64,000 bases of DNA from DASSWB01 sp035705495 (GCA_035705495.1 DASSWB010000098.1:50914-114913), one strand, 5' to 3'. Shown: positions 44,473 to 53,018, numbered from the stretch's first letter. Translations and numbers: made by a program. The notes: generated by a model from the letters alone, not told the origin.

Positions 44473-44871
44473 ATGAATACAGATCCTATTGCAGATTATT
44501 TGACAAGAATTAGAAACGCAGTGGCCGCAAACCATAGAGTGGTAGAAATACCTGCTTCTAATTTGAAAAAGGAAATTACTAAGATTTTGTTCGATCAAGG
44601 ATATATTCTTAGTTATAAATTTGAAACCGATACTCCTCAAGGTAGTATTAAAATAGCTCTTAAATATGACAAGCTTACTAAGGAGCCGGTCATAAAGAAA
44701 ATTCAACGTATTAGTAAACCTGGTTTACGTAAATATGCTGGCGCTCATGAATTACCAAGGATCCTTAATGGTCTTGGTATTGCCATTGTTTCTACTTCTC
44801 ACGGAGTAATGACAGGAAAACAGGCACAACAAGAGAAAGTTGGCGGCGAGGTATTGTGTTACGTTTACTAA
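44473..44871 (+). CDS. rpsH: 30S ribosomal protein S8
   Basis: This 132-residue S8 opens MNTDPIADYLTRIRNA and ends with the conserved GIAIVSTSHGVMTGKQAQQEKVGGEVLCYVY. It binds 16S helix 21 and, in E. coli, represses spc-operon translation. A bulged hairpin lies directly upstream. The rplF gene follows after 18 bases. Confidence 0.99.
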   Translation: MNTDPIADYLTRIRNAVAANHRVVEIPASNLKKEITKILFDQGYILSYKFETDTPQGSIKIALKYDKLTKEPVIKKIQRISKPGLRKYAGAHELPRILNGLGIAIVSTSHGVMTGKQAQQEKVGGEVLCYVY

Positions 44872-44889
44872 AACTAAAAGACGAAAGAA

Positions 44890-45432
44890 ATGTCAAGAAT
44901 AGGTAAAAATCCCATTACAATTCCTCAAGACGTAACAGTTGATGTTAAGGATGGCGTTGTAACGGTAAAAGGAAAATTAGGAGAATTAACTCAGGAAATT
45001 CAGGATATTGATATAAAAATCGAAGATGGTGTTATAACATTTGAACGTCCTTCCGAGAAAAAAGATCATAAAGCAAAACACGGATTATACCGGGCTTTGG
45101 TCAATAATATGATTGAAGGGGTTTCAAAAGGGTTTACAAAGGAACTTGAATTGGTTGGAGTTGGTTATAGAGCTTCTAATCAAGGTCAAAAATTAGATAT
45201 TGCAGTTGGGTATTCTCATAACATTGTCTTAGATTTGGCGCCTGAAGTAAAGGTTGAGACTATTTCCGATAAAGGTAAAAATCCGATCGTGAAATTGACT
45301 TCATTTGATAAACAATTGATTGGTCAAATTGCAGCAAAAATACGCTCTTTCCGCGCGCCAGAACCATATAAAGGTAAAGGTATCAAGTTTAAAGGAGAAG
45401 AGTTAAGAAGAAAAGCAGGTAAATCAGCTTAA
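44890..45432 (+). CDS. rplF: 50S ribosomal protein L6
   Basis: This 180-residue L6 has MSRIGKNPITIPQDVTV, the repeated two-domain fold, and the C-terminal RSFRAPEPYKGKGIKFKGEELRRKAGKSA that contacts the sarcin-ricin region. The rplR gene follows after 12 bases. Confidence 0.99.
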   Translation: MSRIGKNPITIPQDVTVDVKDGVVTVKGKLGELTQEIQDIDIKIEDGVITFERPSEKKDHKAKHGLYRALVNNMIEGVSKGFTKELELVGVGYRASNQGQKLDIAVGYSHNIVLDLAPEVKVETISDKGKNPIVKLTSFDKQLIGQIAAKIRSFRAPEPYKGKGIKFKGEELRRKAGKSA

Positions 45433-45444
45433 TAAAGTTTAGTT

Positions 45445-45801
45445 ATGGCATTTTCAAAACAAGAAAGAAGAGAAAAAATAAAGCGAAGAATTCGCAAAGA
45501 TATAACTGGGACTTCAGCGAGACCAAGATTGTCTGTTTTTAGAAGTAATAAAGAAATTTATGCTCAAATAGTTGATGATGTTACTGGTAAAACCATAGTG
45601 GCAGCTTCGTCAAGAGATAAAGAGCTTACTTCCAAGGAAGTAAATAAATCTGAACAGGCTGTGTTAGTTGGTAAAGCGATTGCTGAAAAAGCATTGAAAG
45701 CCGGAGTAGAAACCATTTCTTTCGATAGAGGTGGATACTTATATCATGGAAGAGTAAAATCATTGGCAACGGGTGCTCGAGAGGCAGGTCTTAAATTTTA
45801 A
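45445..45801 (+). CDS. rplR: 50S ribosomal protein L18
   Basis: This 118-residue L18 has KRRIRKDITGTSARPRLSVFRSNKEIYAQIVDD and ends SFDRGGYLYHGRVKSLATGAREAGLKF. It binds 5S rRNA together with L5. The rpsE gene follows after 5 bases. Confidence 0.99.
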   Translation: MAFSKQERREKIKRRIRKDITGTSARPRLSVFRSNKEIYAQIVDDVTGKTIVAASSRDKELTSKEVNKSEQAVLVGKAIAEKALKAGVETISFDRGGYLYHGRVKSLATGAREAGLKF

Positions 45802-45806
45802 ATAGT

Positions 45807-46331
45807 ATGTATCAAGATTATAAAAATGTAGAGCTTGTAAAACCAAGTGGTTTAGAATTAAAAGACCATTTGGTAGGAGTACAGCGCGTTACAAAGGTTA
45901 CTAAAGGTGGTAGAGCTTTCGGGTTTTCTGCGATTGTTGTAGTAGGGGATGAGAATGGAGTGGTTGGCCACGGATTGGGAAAATCTAAAGAAGTTGCTGA
46001 CGCTATTGCAAAAGCTATAGAAGACGCGAAGAAGAATTTAGTTAGAATTCCATTGAATAAAGGAACTATTCCTCACGAACAAAAGGGGAAATACGGTGGA
46101 GCTAGGGTTCTTTTGATTCCTGCTGCAACAGGTACTGGAGTAATTGCCGGTGGAGCAATCCGTGCGGTTTTGGAATCTGTTGGTGTTAAAGACGTATTGT
46201 CTAAAAACCAAGGATCTTCGAATCCACACAACGTAGTAAAAGCAACATTTGATGCTTTATTGCAATTAAGAAGTGCTGATACTGTGGCAAAACAGAGAGG
46301 TATTTCATTGGAAAAAGTTTTTAAAGGATAA
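45807..46331 (+). CDS. rpsE: 30S ribosomal protein S5
   Basis: This 174-residue S5 has the dsRBD-like domain (LVGVQRVTKVTKGGRAFGFSAIVVVGD) and the loop KGTIPHEQKGKYGGARVLLIPA, which lines the mRNA entry site and where spectinomycin and ram changes occur in other species. The rpmD gene follows after 12 bases. Confidence 0.99.
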   Translation: MYQDYKNVELVKPSGLELKDHLVGVQRVTKVTKGGRAFGFSAIVVVGDENGVVGHGLGKSKEVADAIAKAIEDAKKNLVRIPLNKGTIPHEQKGKYGGARVLLIPAATGTGVIAGGAIRAVLESVGVKDVLSKNQGSSNPHNVVKATFDALLQLRSADTVAKQRGISLEKVFKG

Positions 46332-46343
46332 ACACAAGGTACG

Positions 46344-46526
46344 ATGGGAAAAATTAGAGTTACGAAAGTAAAAAGTGCTATAAAGCGTCCGCAAAACCAA
46401 AAGCGCACTCTCGAAGCTTTAGGCCTGAAAAAAATTGGTCAGGTTGTAGAGCATGAAAATACGCCAAATATCCTTGGTATGATAAATAAAGTTAATCACT
46501 TGGTTTCTGTTGAAGAAACGAAATAA
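46344..46526 (+). CDS. rpmD: 50S ribosomal protein L30
   Basis: This 60-residue L30 shows KIRVTKVKSAIKRPQNQKRTLEALGLKKIGQVVEHEN, the full conserved core, and has the short bacterial length. It lies between rpsE and rplO as in most spc operons. Confidence 0.98.
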   Translation: MGKIRVTKVKSAIKRPQNQKRTLEALGLKKIGQVVEHENTPNILGMINKVNHLVSVEETK

Positions 46527-46535
46527 TAAGCTCAA

Positions 46536-46988
46536 ATGAATTTAAATAACTTAAAACCTGCAGAAGGTTCAGTTAAAAATAGCGGTAAACGTGTAGGACG
46601 CGGAGAAGGTTCCGGTAAAGGTGGAACTTCTACCCGTGGACATAAAGGAGCTAAATCACGTTCTGGTTATTCTAAAAAGATTGGATTTGAAGGTGGTCAA
46701 ATGCCGCTTCAAAGACGTGTTCCTAAATTTGGTTTTACCAATATAAATAGAAAGGAATACCAAGGTATTAATTTAGATACTTTACAATCTTTGGTTGACG
46801 AAGGTAGAATTTCTGATGTTGTTGACATGGAAGTCTTAATCGAAAATGGATTGGCTGGAAAATCAGAAATGGTGAAAATTTTGGGTAGAGGTGAATTAAA
46901 GGCGAAGTTAAAGATATCTGTTCATAAATTTACGGCATCAGCTAAAGAAGCGATTGAAGCGGCTGGCGGTGAAGCTATTACTTTATAA
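46536..46988 (+). CDS. rplO: 50S ribosomal protein L15
   Basis: This 150-residue L15 has MNLNNLKPAEGSVKNSGKRVGRGEGSGKGGTSTRGHKGAKSRSG, a glycine- and lysine-rich extension that threads into 23S rRNA, and the C-terminal GELKAKLKISVHKFTASAKEAIEAAGG. The secY gene follows after 10 bases. Confidence 0.99.
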   Translation: MNLNNLKPAEGSVKNSGKRVGRGEGSGKGGTSTRGHKGAKSRSGYSKKIGFEGGQMPLQRRVPKFGFTNINRKEYQGINLDTLQSLVDEGRISDVVDMEVLIENGLAGKSEMVKILGRGELKAKLKISVHKFTASAKEAIEAAGGEAITL

Positions 46989-46998
46989 TAGATAGAAA

Positions 46999-48336
46999 AT
47001 GAAAAAATTCATCGATTCATTAAAAAACGTTTGGAAAATTGAGGAGCTGAGAAACCGTATTATCGTTACTCTCGGTTTGCTATTAGTGTATCGTTTTGGA
47101 GCTCAAGTAGTGCTTCCTGGGATTGATGCATCGCAATTAAGTAATTTGGCCAGTCAAACCGATAGTGGTTTGTTGGGATTGTTAAATGCTTTTACGGGAG
47201 GTGCATTTTCGAACGCTTCTGTTTTTGCATTGGGGATCATGCCATATATTTCTGCCTCTATTGTTGTACAATTAATGGGAATTGCTGTTCCTTATTTACA
47301 AAAGTTACAAAAGGAAGGTGAAAGTGGCAGGAGGAAAATAAATCAAATTACAAGATGGCTTACCATTGCTATTACTTTGGTTCAAGGTCCTGGTTACATC
47401 TACAATCTTTTTGCGACATTGCCTTCCAGCGCATTTTTGTTGGGAAGTGATGTTACCTTTGTAGCTTCATCAGTGATCATTTTGGCCACTGGTACTATTT
47501 TTGCCATGTGGTTGGGCGAAAAAATCACCGATAAAGGTATTGGAAATGGAATTTCACTTTTAATTATGGTGGGTATAATTGCAACCTTGCCAATGTCATT
47601 TGTTCAAGAATGGATATCAAGGGTTACAGAATCCAATGGTGGAATGATTATGATCCTTATTGAATTGGTAATTTGGTTTGTTGTGATCTTAGCATCTGTA
47701 ATGCTTGTGATGGCTGTAAGACAGATTCCGGTTCAATATGCTAGAAGAACTGCATCTGGAGGTTATGAGAAGAATGCCGTTGGTTCACGTCAATATATTC
47801 CTCTGAAATTAAATGCTTCTGGTGTAATGCCAATTATTTTTGCGCAAGCAATTATGTTTATCCCTGCTGCCGTTGCCGGTCTGTCAGAATCTGATACGGC
47901 GCAAGGAGTTACGGCTGCATTTAGTGATATTTTTGGATTTTGGTACAATTTGGTATTTGCTCTTTTAATTATTGTGTTTACATATTTTTATACAGCAATT
48001 ACAGTACCGACCAATAAAATGGCTGATGATTTAAAACGTAGTGGAGGATTCGTTCCCGGTATTAGGCCTGGTTCGGAAACTGCTGAATATTTAGATAGGA
48101 TAATGTCTCAAATTACACTTCCTGGATCTATTTTCTTAGCGCTTATTGCTGTGTTCCCAGCAATTGTTTATCAACTAGGCGTACAGCAAGGTTGGGCATT
48201 GTTCTTTGGTGGTACTTCTTTATTAATCATGGTTGGAGTTGCAATTGACACTATGCAGCAAGTAAATTCTTATTTGTTGAATAGACATTATGACGGCTTG
48301 ATGAAAACCGGTAAAAACAGAAAAGCAGTAGCTTAG
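46999..48336 (+). CDS. secY: Protein translocase subunit SecY
   Basis: This 445-residue membrane protein has ten predicted helices. It includes the plug region (LLNAFTGGAFSNASVFALGIMPYISASIVVQLM), ARRTASGGYEKNAVGSRQYIPLKLNASGVMPIIFA and the cytoplasmic loop GFVPGIRPGSETAEYLDRIMSQITLPG that contacts ribosome and SecA. It forms the Sec channel with SecE and SecG, which are encoded elsewhere. The infA gene starts 3 bases later. Confidence 0.99.
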   Translation: MKKFIDSLKNVWKIEELRNRIIVTLGLLLVYRFGAQVVLPGIDASQLSNLASQTDSGLLGLLNAFTGGAFSNASVFALGIMPYISASIVVQLMGIAVPYLQKLQKEGESGRRKINQITRWLTIAITLVQGPGYIYNLFATLPSSAFLLGSDVTFVASSVIILATGTIFAMWLGEKITDKGIGNGISLLIMVGIIATLPMSFVQEWISRVTESNGGMIMILIELVIWFVVILASVMLVMAVRQIPVQYARRTASGGYEKNAVGSRQYIPLKLNASGVMPIIFAQAIMFIPAAVAGLSESDTAQGVTAAFSDIFGFWYNLVFALLIIVFTYFYTAITVPTNKMADDLKRSGGFVPGIRPGSETAEYLDRIMSQITLPGSIFLALIAVFPAIVYQLGVQQGWALFFGGTSLLIMVGVAIDTMQQVNSYLLNRHYDGLMKTGKNRKAVA

Positions 48337-48339
48337 GTT

Positions 48340-48555
48340 ATGGCAAAACAATCGGCAATAGAACAAGACGGAACAATTATTGAAGCATTGTCAAACGCAA
48401 TGTTTCGAGTTGAATTAGAGAATGGTCATGTAGTGACTGCACACATTTCGGGTAAGATGAGGATGCATTACATTAAATTATTGCCCGGAGATAAAGTTAA
48501 ATTAGAAATGAGTCCTTATGATTTATCTAAGGCTCGAATAACTTACAGATACTAA
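48340..48555 (+). CDS. infA: Translation initiation factor IF-1
   Basis: This 71-residue OB-fold protein has KQSAIEQDGTIIEALSNAMFRVELENGHVVTAHISGKMRMHYIKLLPGD and KVKLEMSPYDLSKARITYRY. It blocks the A site during initiation. It is 3 bases after secY and 5 bases before rpmJ. Confidence 0.99.
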   Translation: MAKQSAIEQDGTIIEALSNAMFRVELENGHVVTAHISGKMRMHYIKLLPGDKVKLEMSPYDLSKARITYRY

Positions 48556-48560
48556 TTAAG

Positions 48561-48677
48561 ATGAAAGTTAGAGCATCAGTTAAAAAAAGAAGTGCCGAGT
48601 GCAAAATTGTGCGTAGAAAAGGCAGACTTTACGTAATTAACAAAAAGAATCCTAGATTTAAACAAAGACAAGGGTAA
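48561..48677 (+). CDS. rpmJ: 50S ribosomal protein L36, zinc-free form
   Basis: This is a 38-residue protein starting MKVRASVKKRSAECKIVRRK and ending NPRFKQRQG, the standard L36 frame. Only one of the four zinc ligands remains (the Cys in AECK); the others are replaced, so this is the C-minus form that does not need zinc. It lies 5 bases after infA and 2 bases before rpsM, the usual L36 position. Confidence 0.97.
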   Translation: MKVRASVKKRSAECKIVRRKGRLYVINKKNPRFKQRQG

Positions 48678-48679
48678 TT

Positions 48680-49054
48680 ATGGCAAGAATTGCAGGTGTT
48701 GATATACCAAAACAAAAGCGAGGAGTTATAGCGTTAACCTATATCTTCGGAATTGGCAAAAGTAGGGCTCAAGAGATCCTTAAAAAAGCTGAAGTAGACG
48801 AAAGCAAAAAAGTTTCTGATTGGAACGATGATGAAATCGGAAGAATTAGGGATGAAGTAGGTGGGTTTAAAATTGAAGGTGAATTGCGTTCTGAAATTCA
48901 AATGAACATTAAGCGATTAATGGACATTGGAAGTTACAGAGGGATTCGTCATAGATCAGGACTTCCTTTAAGAGGACAACGTACCAAAAACAACTCCAGA
49001 ACTAGAAAAGGAAGAAGAAAAACAGTTGCCAACAAGAAAAAAGCAACTAAATAG
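48680..49054 (+). CDS. rpsM: 30S ribosomal protein S13
   Basis: This 124-residue S13 has MARIAGVDIPKQKRGVIALTYIFGIGKSRAQEIL and the conserved YRGIRHRSGLPLRGQRTKNNSRTRKG tail that reaches the P-site tRNA. It starts the alpha-operon section. The rpsK gene follows after 8 bases. Confidence 0.99.
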   Translation: MARIAGVDIPKQKRGVIALTYIFGIGKSRAQEILKKAEVDESKKVSDWNDDEIGRIRDEVGGFKIEGELRSEIQMNIKRLMDIGSYRGIRHRSGLPLRGQRTKNNSRTRKGRRKTVANKKKATK

Positions 49055-49062
49055 TAAGTAGT

Positions 49063-49446
49063 ATGGCAAAGACAACTCAAAAAAAACGCAAGGTAATTGT
49101 TGAGTCCAATGGAGAAGCACACGTTACCGCTTCTTTTAACAATATCATTATATCTTTGACAAACAAAAAAGGTGATGTTATTTCTTGGTCTTCAGCTGGT
49201 AAAATGGGCTTTAGAGGATCTAAGAAAAACACTCCTTACGCTGCGCAATTGGCAGCTGAAGATGCTTCCAAAGTTGCTCGTGAAGCTGGTTTGCGCAAAG
49301 TAAAGGTTTTTGTAAAAGGACCTGGAAATGGTAGGGAATCTGCAATTAGATCTCTTCACAATGCAGGAATTGAGGTAACTGAAATTATTGATGTTACTCC
49401 ATTACCACATAACGGATGTCGTCCTCCTAAAAGACGTAGAGTTTAA
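49063..49446 (+). CDS. rpsK: 30S ribosomal protein S11
   Basis: This 127-residue S11 has EAHVTASFNNIIISLTNKKGDVISWSSAGKMGFRGSKKNTPYAAQLAAEDA and the C-terminal DVTPLPHNGCRPPKRRRV. It lines the mRNA exit of the 30S platform. A 91-base gap with a nested hairpin precedes rpsD. Confidence 0.99.
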   Translation: MAKTTQKKRKVIVESNGEAHVTASFNNIIISLTNKKGDVISWSSAGKMGFRGSKKNTPYAAQLAAEDASKVAREAGLRKVKVFVKGPGNGRESAIRSLHNAGIEVTEIIDVTPLPHNGCRPPKRRRV

Positions 49447-49466
49447 TAAATAAGTATAAACAAAAG

Positions 49467-49519
49467 TAGAAGGATATAGATTATCGAAGGAAAGAGACCT
49501 TAATTCATAATCTCTTCTA
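49467..49519 (+). promoter_or_regulatory. rpsD leader with nested stem, candidate S4 autoregulatory element
   Basis: The 91-base gap between rpsK and rpsD contains a three-part fold. TAGAAG (49467-49472) pairs with CTTCTA (49514-49519). AGATTAT (49478-49484) pairs with ATAATCT (49507-49513), with GATAT bulged. AAGG (49487-49490) pairs with CCTT (49498-49501) around a 7-base loop. Elsewhere S4 represses its own gene through leader RNA structure, so this is a plausible site; the claim is inference. No TAnnTTTG promoter was noticed in the gap. Confidence 0.45.
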
Positions 49520-49537
49520 TTAAACACAAACTAAGAA

Positions 49538-50143
49538 ATGGCAAGATATACTGGTCCACAGACTAAAATAGCACGTAAATTTGGCGAAGCTATTTTTGGA
49601 GATGACAAGTCTTTTGAAAAAAGAAATTATCCTCCGGGACAACACGGGAACAACCGTCGTCGCGGTAAAAAATCTGAATATGCTATCCAATTAATGGAGA
49701 AGCAAAAGGCAAAATACACCTACGGTATTCTAGAACGCCAGTTTAGAAACATGTTTGAAAGAGCTACTAGAGCTCAAGGAATTACCGGGGAAGTACTTTT
49801 GCAATTATGCGAATCTCGTTTGGATAACGTAGTTTACCGAATGGGAGTAGCACCTTCAAGAAGAGGAGCAAGACAACTTGTGTCACACAGACATATAACT
49901 GTAAATGGAGAATTGGTAAACATTCCTTCTTATCAACTAAAAGCTGGTGATGTTGTTGGGGTAAGAGAGAAATCCAAATCTCTTGATGCTATTCAAAGCG
50001 CTCTTTCCAACTCTAGCAATGTCTATGAGTGGATCACATGGAACAATGAAACAAAACAAGGTACTTTTGTTTCTGTACCTGGAAGAATTCAAATTCCAGA
50101 AAATATAAATGAACAATTCATCGTCGAATTATATTCGAAATAA
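49538..50143 (+). CDS. rpsD: 30S ribosomal protein S4, zinc-free form
   Basis: This 201-residue S4 begins MARYTGPQTKIARKFGEAIFG without the zinc CxxC cluster, then NYPPGQHGNNRRRGKKSEY and an S4 RNA-binding domain (LDNVVYRMGVAPSRRGARQLVSHRHITVNGELVNIPSY). It nucleates 30S body assembly. The preceding leader is structured. The rpoA gene follows after 20 bases. Confidence 0.99.
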   Translation: MARYTGPQTKIARKFGEAIFGDDKSFEKRNYPPGQHGNNRRRGKKSEYAIQLMEKQKAKYTYGILERQFRNMFERATRAQGITGEVLLQLCESRLDNVVYRMGVAPSRRGARQLVSHRHITVNGELVNIPSYQLKAGDVVGVREKSKSLDAIQSALSNSSNVYEWITWNNETKQGTFVSVPGRIQIPENINEQFIVELYSK

Positions 50144-50163
50144 TAATTCACAGAAGTCGTAAT

Positions 50164-51156
50164 ATGGCAATACTAAATTTTCAGAAGCCCGATAAAGTTA
50201 TAATGATTGATTCTACCGATTTCGAAGGGAAATTTGAATTTCGTCCTTTGGAACCAGGTTACGGATTAACGGTTGGTAACGCTTTAAGAAGAGTGCTGTT
50301 ATCTTCATTGGAAGGATTCGCAATCACTTCTGTTCGCATTGAAGGAGTTGATCACGAATTTTCAACCATACCAGGTGTGGTGGAAGATGTTACAGAAATT
50401 ATTTTAAACCTGAAACAACTTAGGCTTAAAAGGCAAATTGATGAAATAGACAATGAAGCCGTTACTATTTCTGTTTCTGGTCAAGATCAACTGACAGCTG
50501 GGGATTTTCAAAAATTCATTTCAGGTTTTCAAGTTCTAAACCCTGATTTGGTAATTTGTAACCTTGATAGGAAAGTGAGCTTCAATATGGAGATCACAGT
50601 TGAAAAGGGTCGAGGATATGTTCCTGCTGAAGAAAACAGAAAATCAAATGCACCTCTTGGTACTATTTTTACTGATTCTATTTACACACCTGTAAAGAAC
50701 GTGAAATACAGTATTGAGAATTACCGTGTAGAGCAAAAAACCGATTACGAAAAATTGATTTTCGAAATCGTTACAGACGGTTCTATTCATCCTAAAGATG
50801 CATTGACAGAGGCAGCAAAAACATTGATTCACCATTTCATGTTATTCTCTGACGAGCGTATCACTTTAGAAGCTGATGAAATTGCTCAAACTGAAACTTA
50901 TGATGAAGAATCCCTTCACATGAGACAACTGCTAAAAACAAAATTAGTAGACATGGACCTTTCAGTAAGAGCATTGAATTGCTTGAAAGCTGCAGAAGTA
51001 GATACCTTGGGAGACCTTGTTTCTTACAACAAAAATGACTTGATGAAGTTTAGGAATTTTGGTAAAAAATCCCTTACCGAGCTTGAGGAATTGGTAAATA
51101 ACAAAGGTTTGAACTTTGGAATGGATCTTTCAAAATATAAATTAGATAAAGACTAA
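50164..51156 (+). CDS. rpoA: RNA polymerase alpha subunit
   Basis: This 330-residue alpha subunit has an N-terminal dimerisation domain (FEFRPLEPGYGLTVGNALRRVLLSSLEGFAI) and a C-terminal domain with SVRALNCLKAAEVDTLGDLVSYNKNDLMKFRNFGKKSLTELEELV. It assembles the polymerase core. A 92-base gap with short tandem repeats separates it from rplQ. Confidence 0.99.
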   Translation: MAILNFQKPDKVIMIDSTDFEGKFEFRPLEPGYGLTVGNALRRVLLSSLEGFAITSVRIEGVDHEFSTIPGVVEDVTEIILNLKQLRLKRQIDEIDNEAVTISVSGQDQLTAGDFQKFISGFQVLNPDLVICNLDRKVSFNMEITVEKGRGYVPAEENRKSNAPLGTIFTDSIYTPVKNVKYSIENYRVEQKTDYEKLIFEIVTDGSIHPKDALTEAAKTLIHHFMLFSDERITLEADEIAQTETYDEESLHMRQLLKTKLVDMDLSVRALNCLKAAEVDTLGDLVSYNKNDLMKFRNFGKKSLTELEELVNNKGLNFGMDLSKYKLDKD

Positions 51157-51216
51157 ACCTAGAAGGGAGACATATAGATTTAAGACGTAAGATTTTTTAA
51201 TGAAGCGTTGTCTAAA

Positions 51217-51242
51217 ATCTAGTATCTAACATCTAACATCTT
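51217..51242. repeat. Short heptamer tandem repeat between rpoA and rplQ
   Basis: ATCTAGT, ATCTAAC, ATCTAAC and ATCTTA give nearly four copies of a 7-base unit just upstream of the rplQ start. No function is evident, but similar ATCTAAC-type strings may recur in intergenic regions of related genomes. Confidence 0.5.
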
Positions 51243-51248
51243 ATAAAA

Positions 51249-51770
51249 ATGAGACACGGAAAAAAAATAAATCATTTAGGAAGAAAAACAGCACACCGTA
51301 AGGCTATGTTGGCTAATATGGCATGTTCCCTAATTGAACACAAAAGAATCAATACTACTGTGGCAAAAGCAAAAGCATTAAAGCAATTTGTTGAGCCAAT
51401 GGTTACAAAATCGAAAGAAGATACTACACACAACAGAAGATTGGTGTTTAGTAAGCTTAGAGATAAAAATGCAGTTTCAGAATTATTTCGTGATGTTGCC
51501 GCAAAAGTAGGCGATCGTCCTGGGGGATATACTCGAATTATTAAATTGGGTAATCGTTTGGGAGATAATGCGGATATGGCAATGATTGAATTGGTTGATT
51601 ACAATGAAACGTACAATCTAAGTAAACCAGAAAAGAAAAAATCTACACGTAGAGCTGGTAAGGGTAAGAAGGCGGTTGCCGAAACCACTCCTGCTCCTGA
51701 AGCTACTGAGAATAAAAAGGAAGATTCTAAAAAAGAAGACTCTAAAAAAGGAGATGCTAACGAAGAGTAG
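51249..51770 (+). CDS. rplQ: 50S ribosomal protein L17 with charged C-terminal extension
   Basis: The core (about residues 1-125) is L17: MRHGKKINHLGRKTAHRKAMLANMACSLIEHKRI, with RDVAAKVGDRPGGYTRIIKLGNRLGDNADMAMIELV. A tail of about 45 residues follows, rich in Lys, Glu and Ala (KKAVAETTPAPEATENKKED, then SKKEDSKK repeats), probably disordered. Such tails are common in Bacteroidota L17. It ends the cluster, 29 bases before a hairpin terminator. Confidence 0.98.
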   Translation: MRHGKKINHLGRKTAHRKAMLANMACSLIEHKRINTTVAKAKALKQFVEPMVTKSKEDTTHNRRLVFSKLRDKNAVSELFRDVAAKVGDRPGGYTRIIKLGNRLGDNADMAMIELVDYNETYNLSKPEKKKSTRRAGKGKKAVAETTPAPEATENKKEDSKKEDSKKGDANEE

Positions 51771-51794
51771 GATGAATTTTTTCTATAATTAATA

Positions 51795-51830
51795 AAAGAG
51801 GATAAACTTTAATAGTTTATCCTTTTTTTA
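51795..51830 (+). terminator. Terminator of the ribosomal protein cluster
   Basis: GGATAAACT (51800-51808) pairs with AGTTTATCC (51814-51822) around a 5-base loop, followed by a T-run to 51829. The A-run before the stem could also pair with the T-run. It closes the run that begins with rpsL. Confidence 0.9.
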
Positions 51831-51853
51831 TATCCAAAAATCGAGAACTATTT

Positions 51854-51861
51854 TAATTTTG
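51854..51861 (+). promoter_or_regulatory. Possible -7 promoter box of carA
   Basis: TAATTTTG fits TAnnTTTG and lies 17 bases before the carA start, just after the ribosomal cluster terminator. No TTTG is found at the expected -33 distance. Confidence 0.35.
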
Positions 51862-51878
51862 TAAAAACTAAAAAAGCA

Positions 51879-52991
51879 ATGAAATACCAAACTAAAGGAA
51901 AGGCTATTGTGCTGTTGGAAGATGGAACCATTTTTCACGGGAAAGCAGTTGGAGACAAAAAGGGAACTGCTTTTGGAGAAGTTTGTTTTAATACCGGAAT
52001 GACAGGTTACCAGGAAATATTTACCGACCCTTCATACTATGGGCAAATTATGATCACAACAAATGCTCATATTGGGAATTATGGTGCTTACGACGAGGAA
52101 ACCGAAAGTGATAACATAAAAATTGCCGGACTCATCTGTAAGAACTTTAGTGATAATTATTCACGGGTTGGGGCCGATAGTTCACTTCGGGAATTTTTGG
52201 ATAAAAATAATTTGTTGGCTATTTCAGATGTAGATACCCGGGCTTTGGTGACATATATTCGCGAAAATGGGGCAATGAATGTTGCCATATCCACAGATGT
52301 TGATAATATTTCGGAATTAAAAAAGCAACTCGACGCAATTCCCAACATGGAAGGATTGGAGTTGGCTTCAAAAGTGTCCACCAAAGAACCTTATTTTATT
52401 GGGGATGAAAATGCGAAGTATAAAGTAGCGGCTTTAGATATCGGTGTTAAAAGGAATATTCTGAAACATCTCACAAAACGAGATGTTTACGTACAGGTTT
52501 TTCCTTACAATACGAGTTTTTCAGAAATGGAAAAATGGAATCCAGATGGATATTTCTTATCTAACGGCCCTGGCGATCCACAACCGTTAAAGAACGCAAT
52601 TGATGTCGCCAAAAATGTAATTGAAGAGAATAAACCCATCTTTGGAATTTGTTTGGGTCATCAAGTGATTGCGTTGGCCAACGGAATTTCCACTTATAAA
52701 ATGCATCATGGGCATAGGGGAATTAATCATCCCATAAAAAACAATAATACGGGAAAGGGCGAAATTACTTCTCAAAACCACGGATTTGCAATTAACAAAG
52801 AAGAGGCGGAAGCGCATCCTGATATTGAAATCACGCATTATCATTTAAACGATGAAACTGTTGCAGGTTTGAAAATGAAAAGCAAAAATTGTTTTTCTAT
52901 CCAATACCATCCGGAAGCAAGTCCTGGGCCGCACGATGCGAGCTATCTATTCGATGAATTTGTTGAAATGATCAAAGAACATAAACAATAA
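51879..52991 (+). CDS. carA: Carbamoyl phosphate synthase small subunit
   Basis: This 370-residue protein has the CarA N-terminal domain (AIVLLEDGTIFHGKAVG, NTGMTGYQEIFTDPSY) and a class I glutamine amidotransferase domain with GPGDP, the nucleophile Cys258 in GICLGHQ, SQNHGFAI and the YHPEASPGPHD His/Glu pair. It supplies ammonia for carbamoyl phosphate, used in pyrimidine and arginine synthesis. The large subunit gene carB is not in the window. The eno gene follows after 27 bases and may be cotranscribed. Confidence 0.98.
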   Translation: MKYQTKGKAIVLLEDGTIFHGKAVGDKKGTAFGEVCFNTGMTGYQEIFTDPSYYGQIMITTNAHIGNYGAYDEETESDNIKIAGLICKNFSDNYSRVGADSSLREFLDKNNLLAISDVDTRALVTYIRENGAMNVAISTDVDNISELKKQLDAIPNMEGLELASKVSTKEPYFIGDENAKYKVAALDIGVKRNILKHLTKRDVYVQVFPYNTSFSEMEKWNPDGYFLSNGPGDPQPLKNAIDVAKNVIEENKPIFGICLGHQVIALANGISTYKMHHGHRGINHPIKNNNTGKGEITSQNHGFAINKEEAEAHPDIEITHYHLNDETVAGLKMKSKNCFSIQYHPEASPGPHDASYLFDEFVEMIKEHKQ

Positions 52992-53018
52992 AACTTTCCA
53001 TTTAAAAAAAATCAAGTT

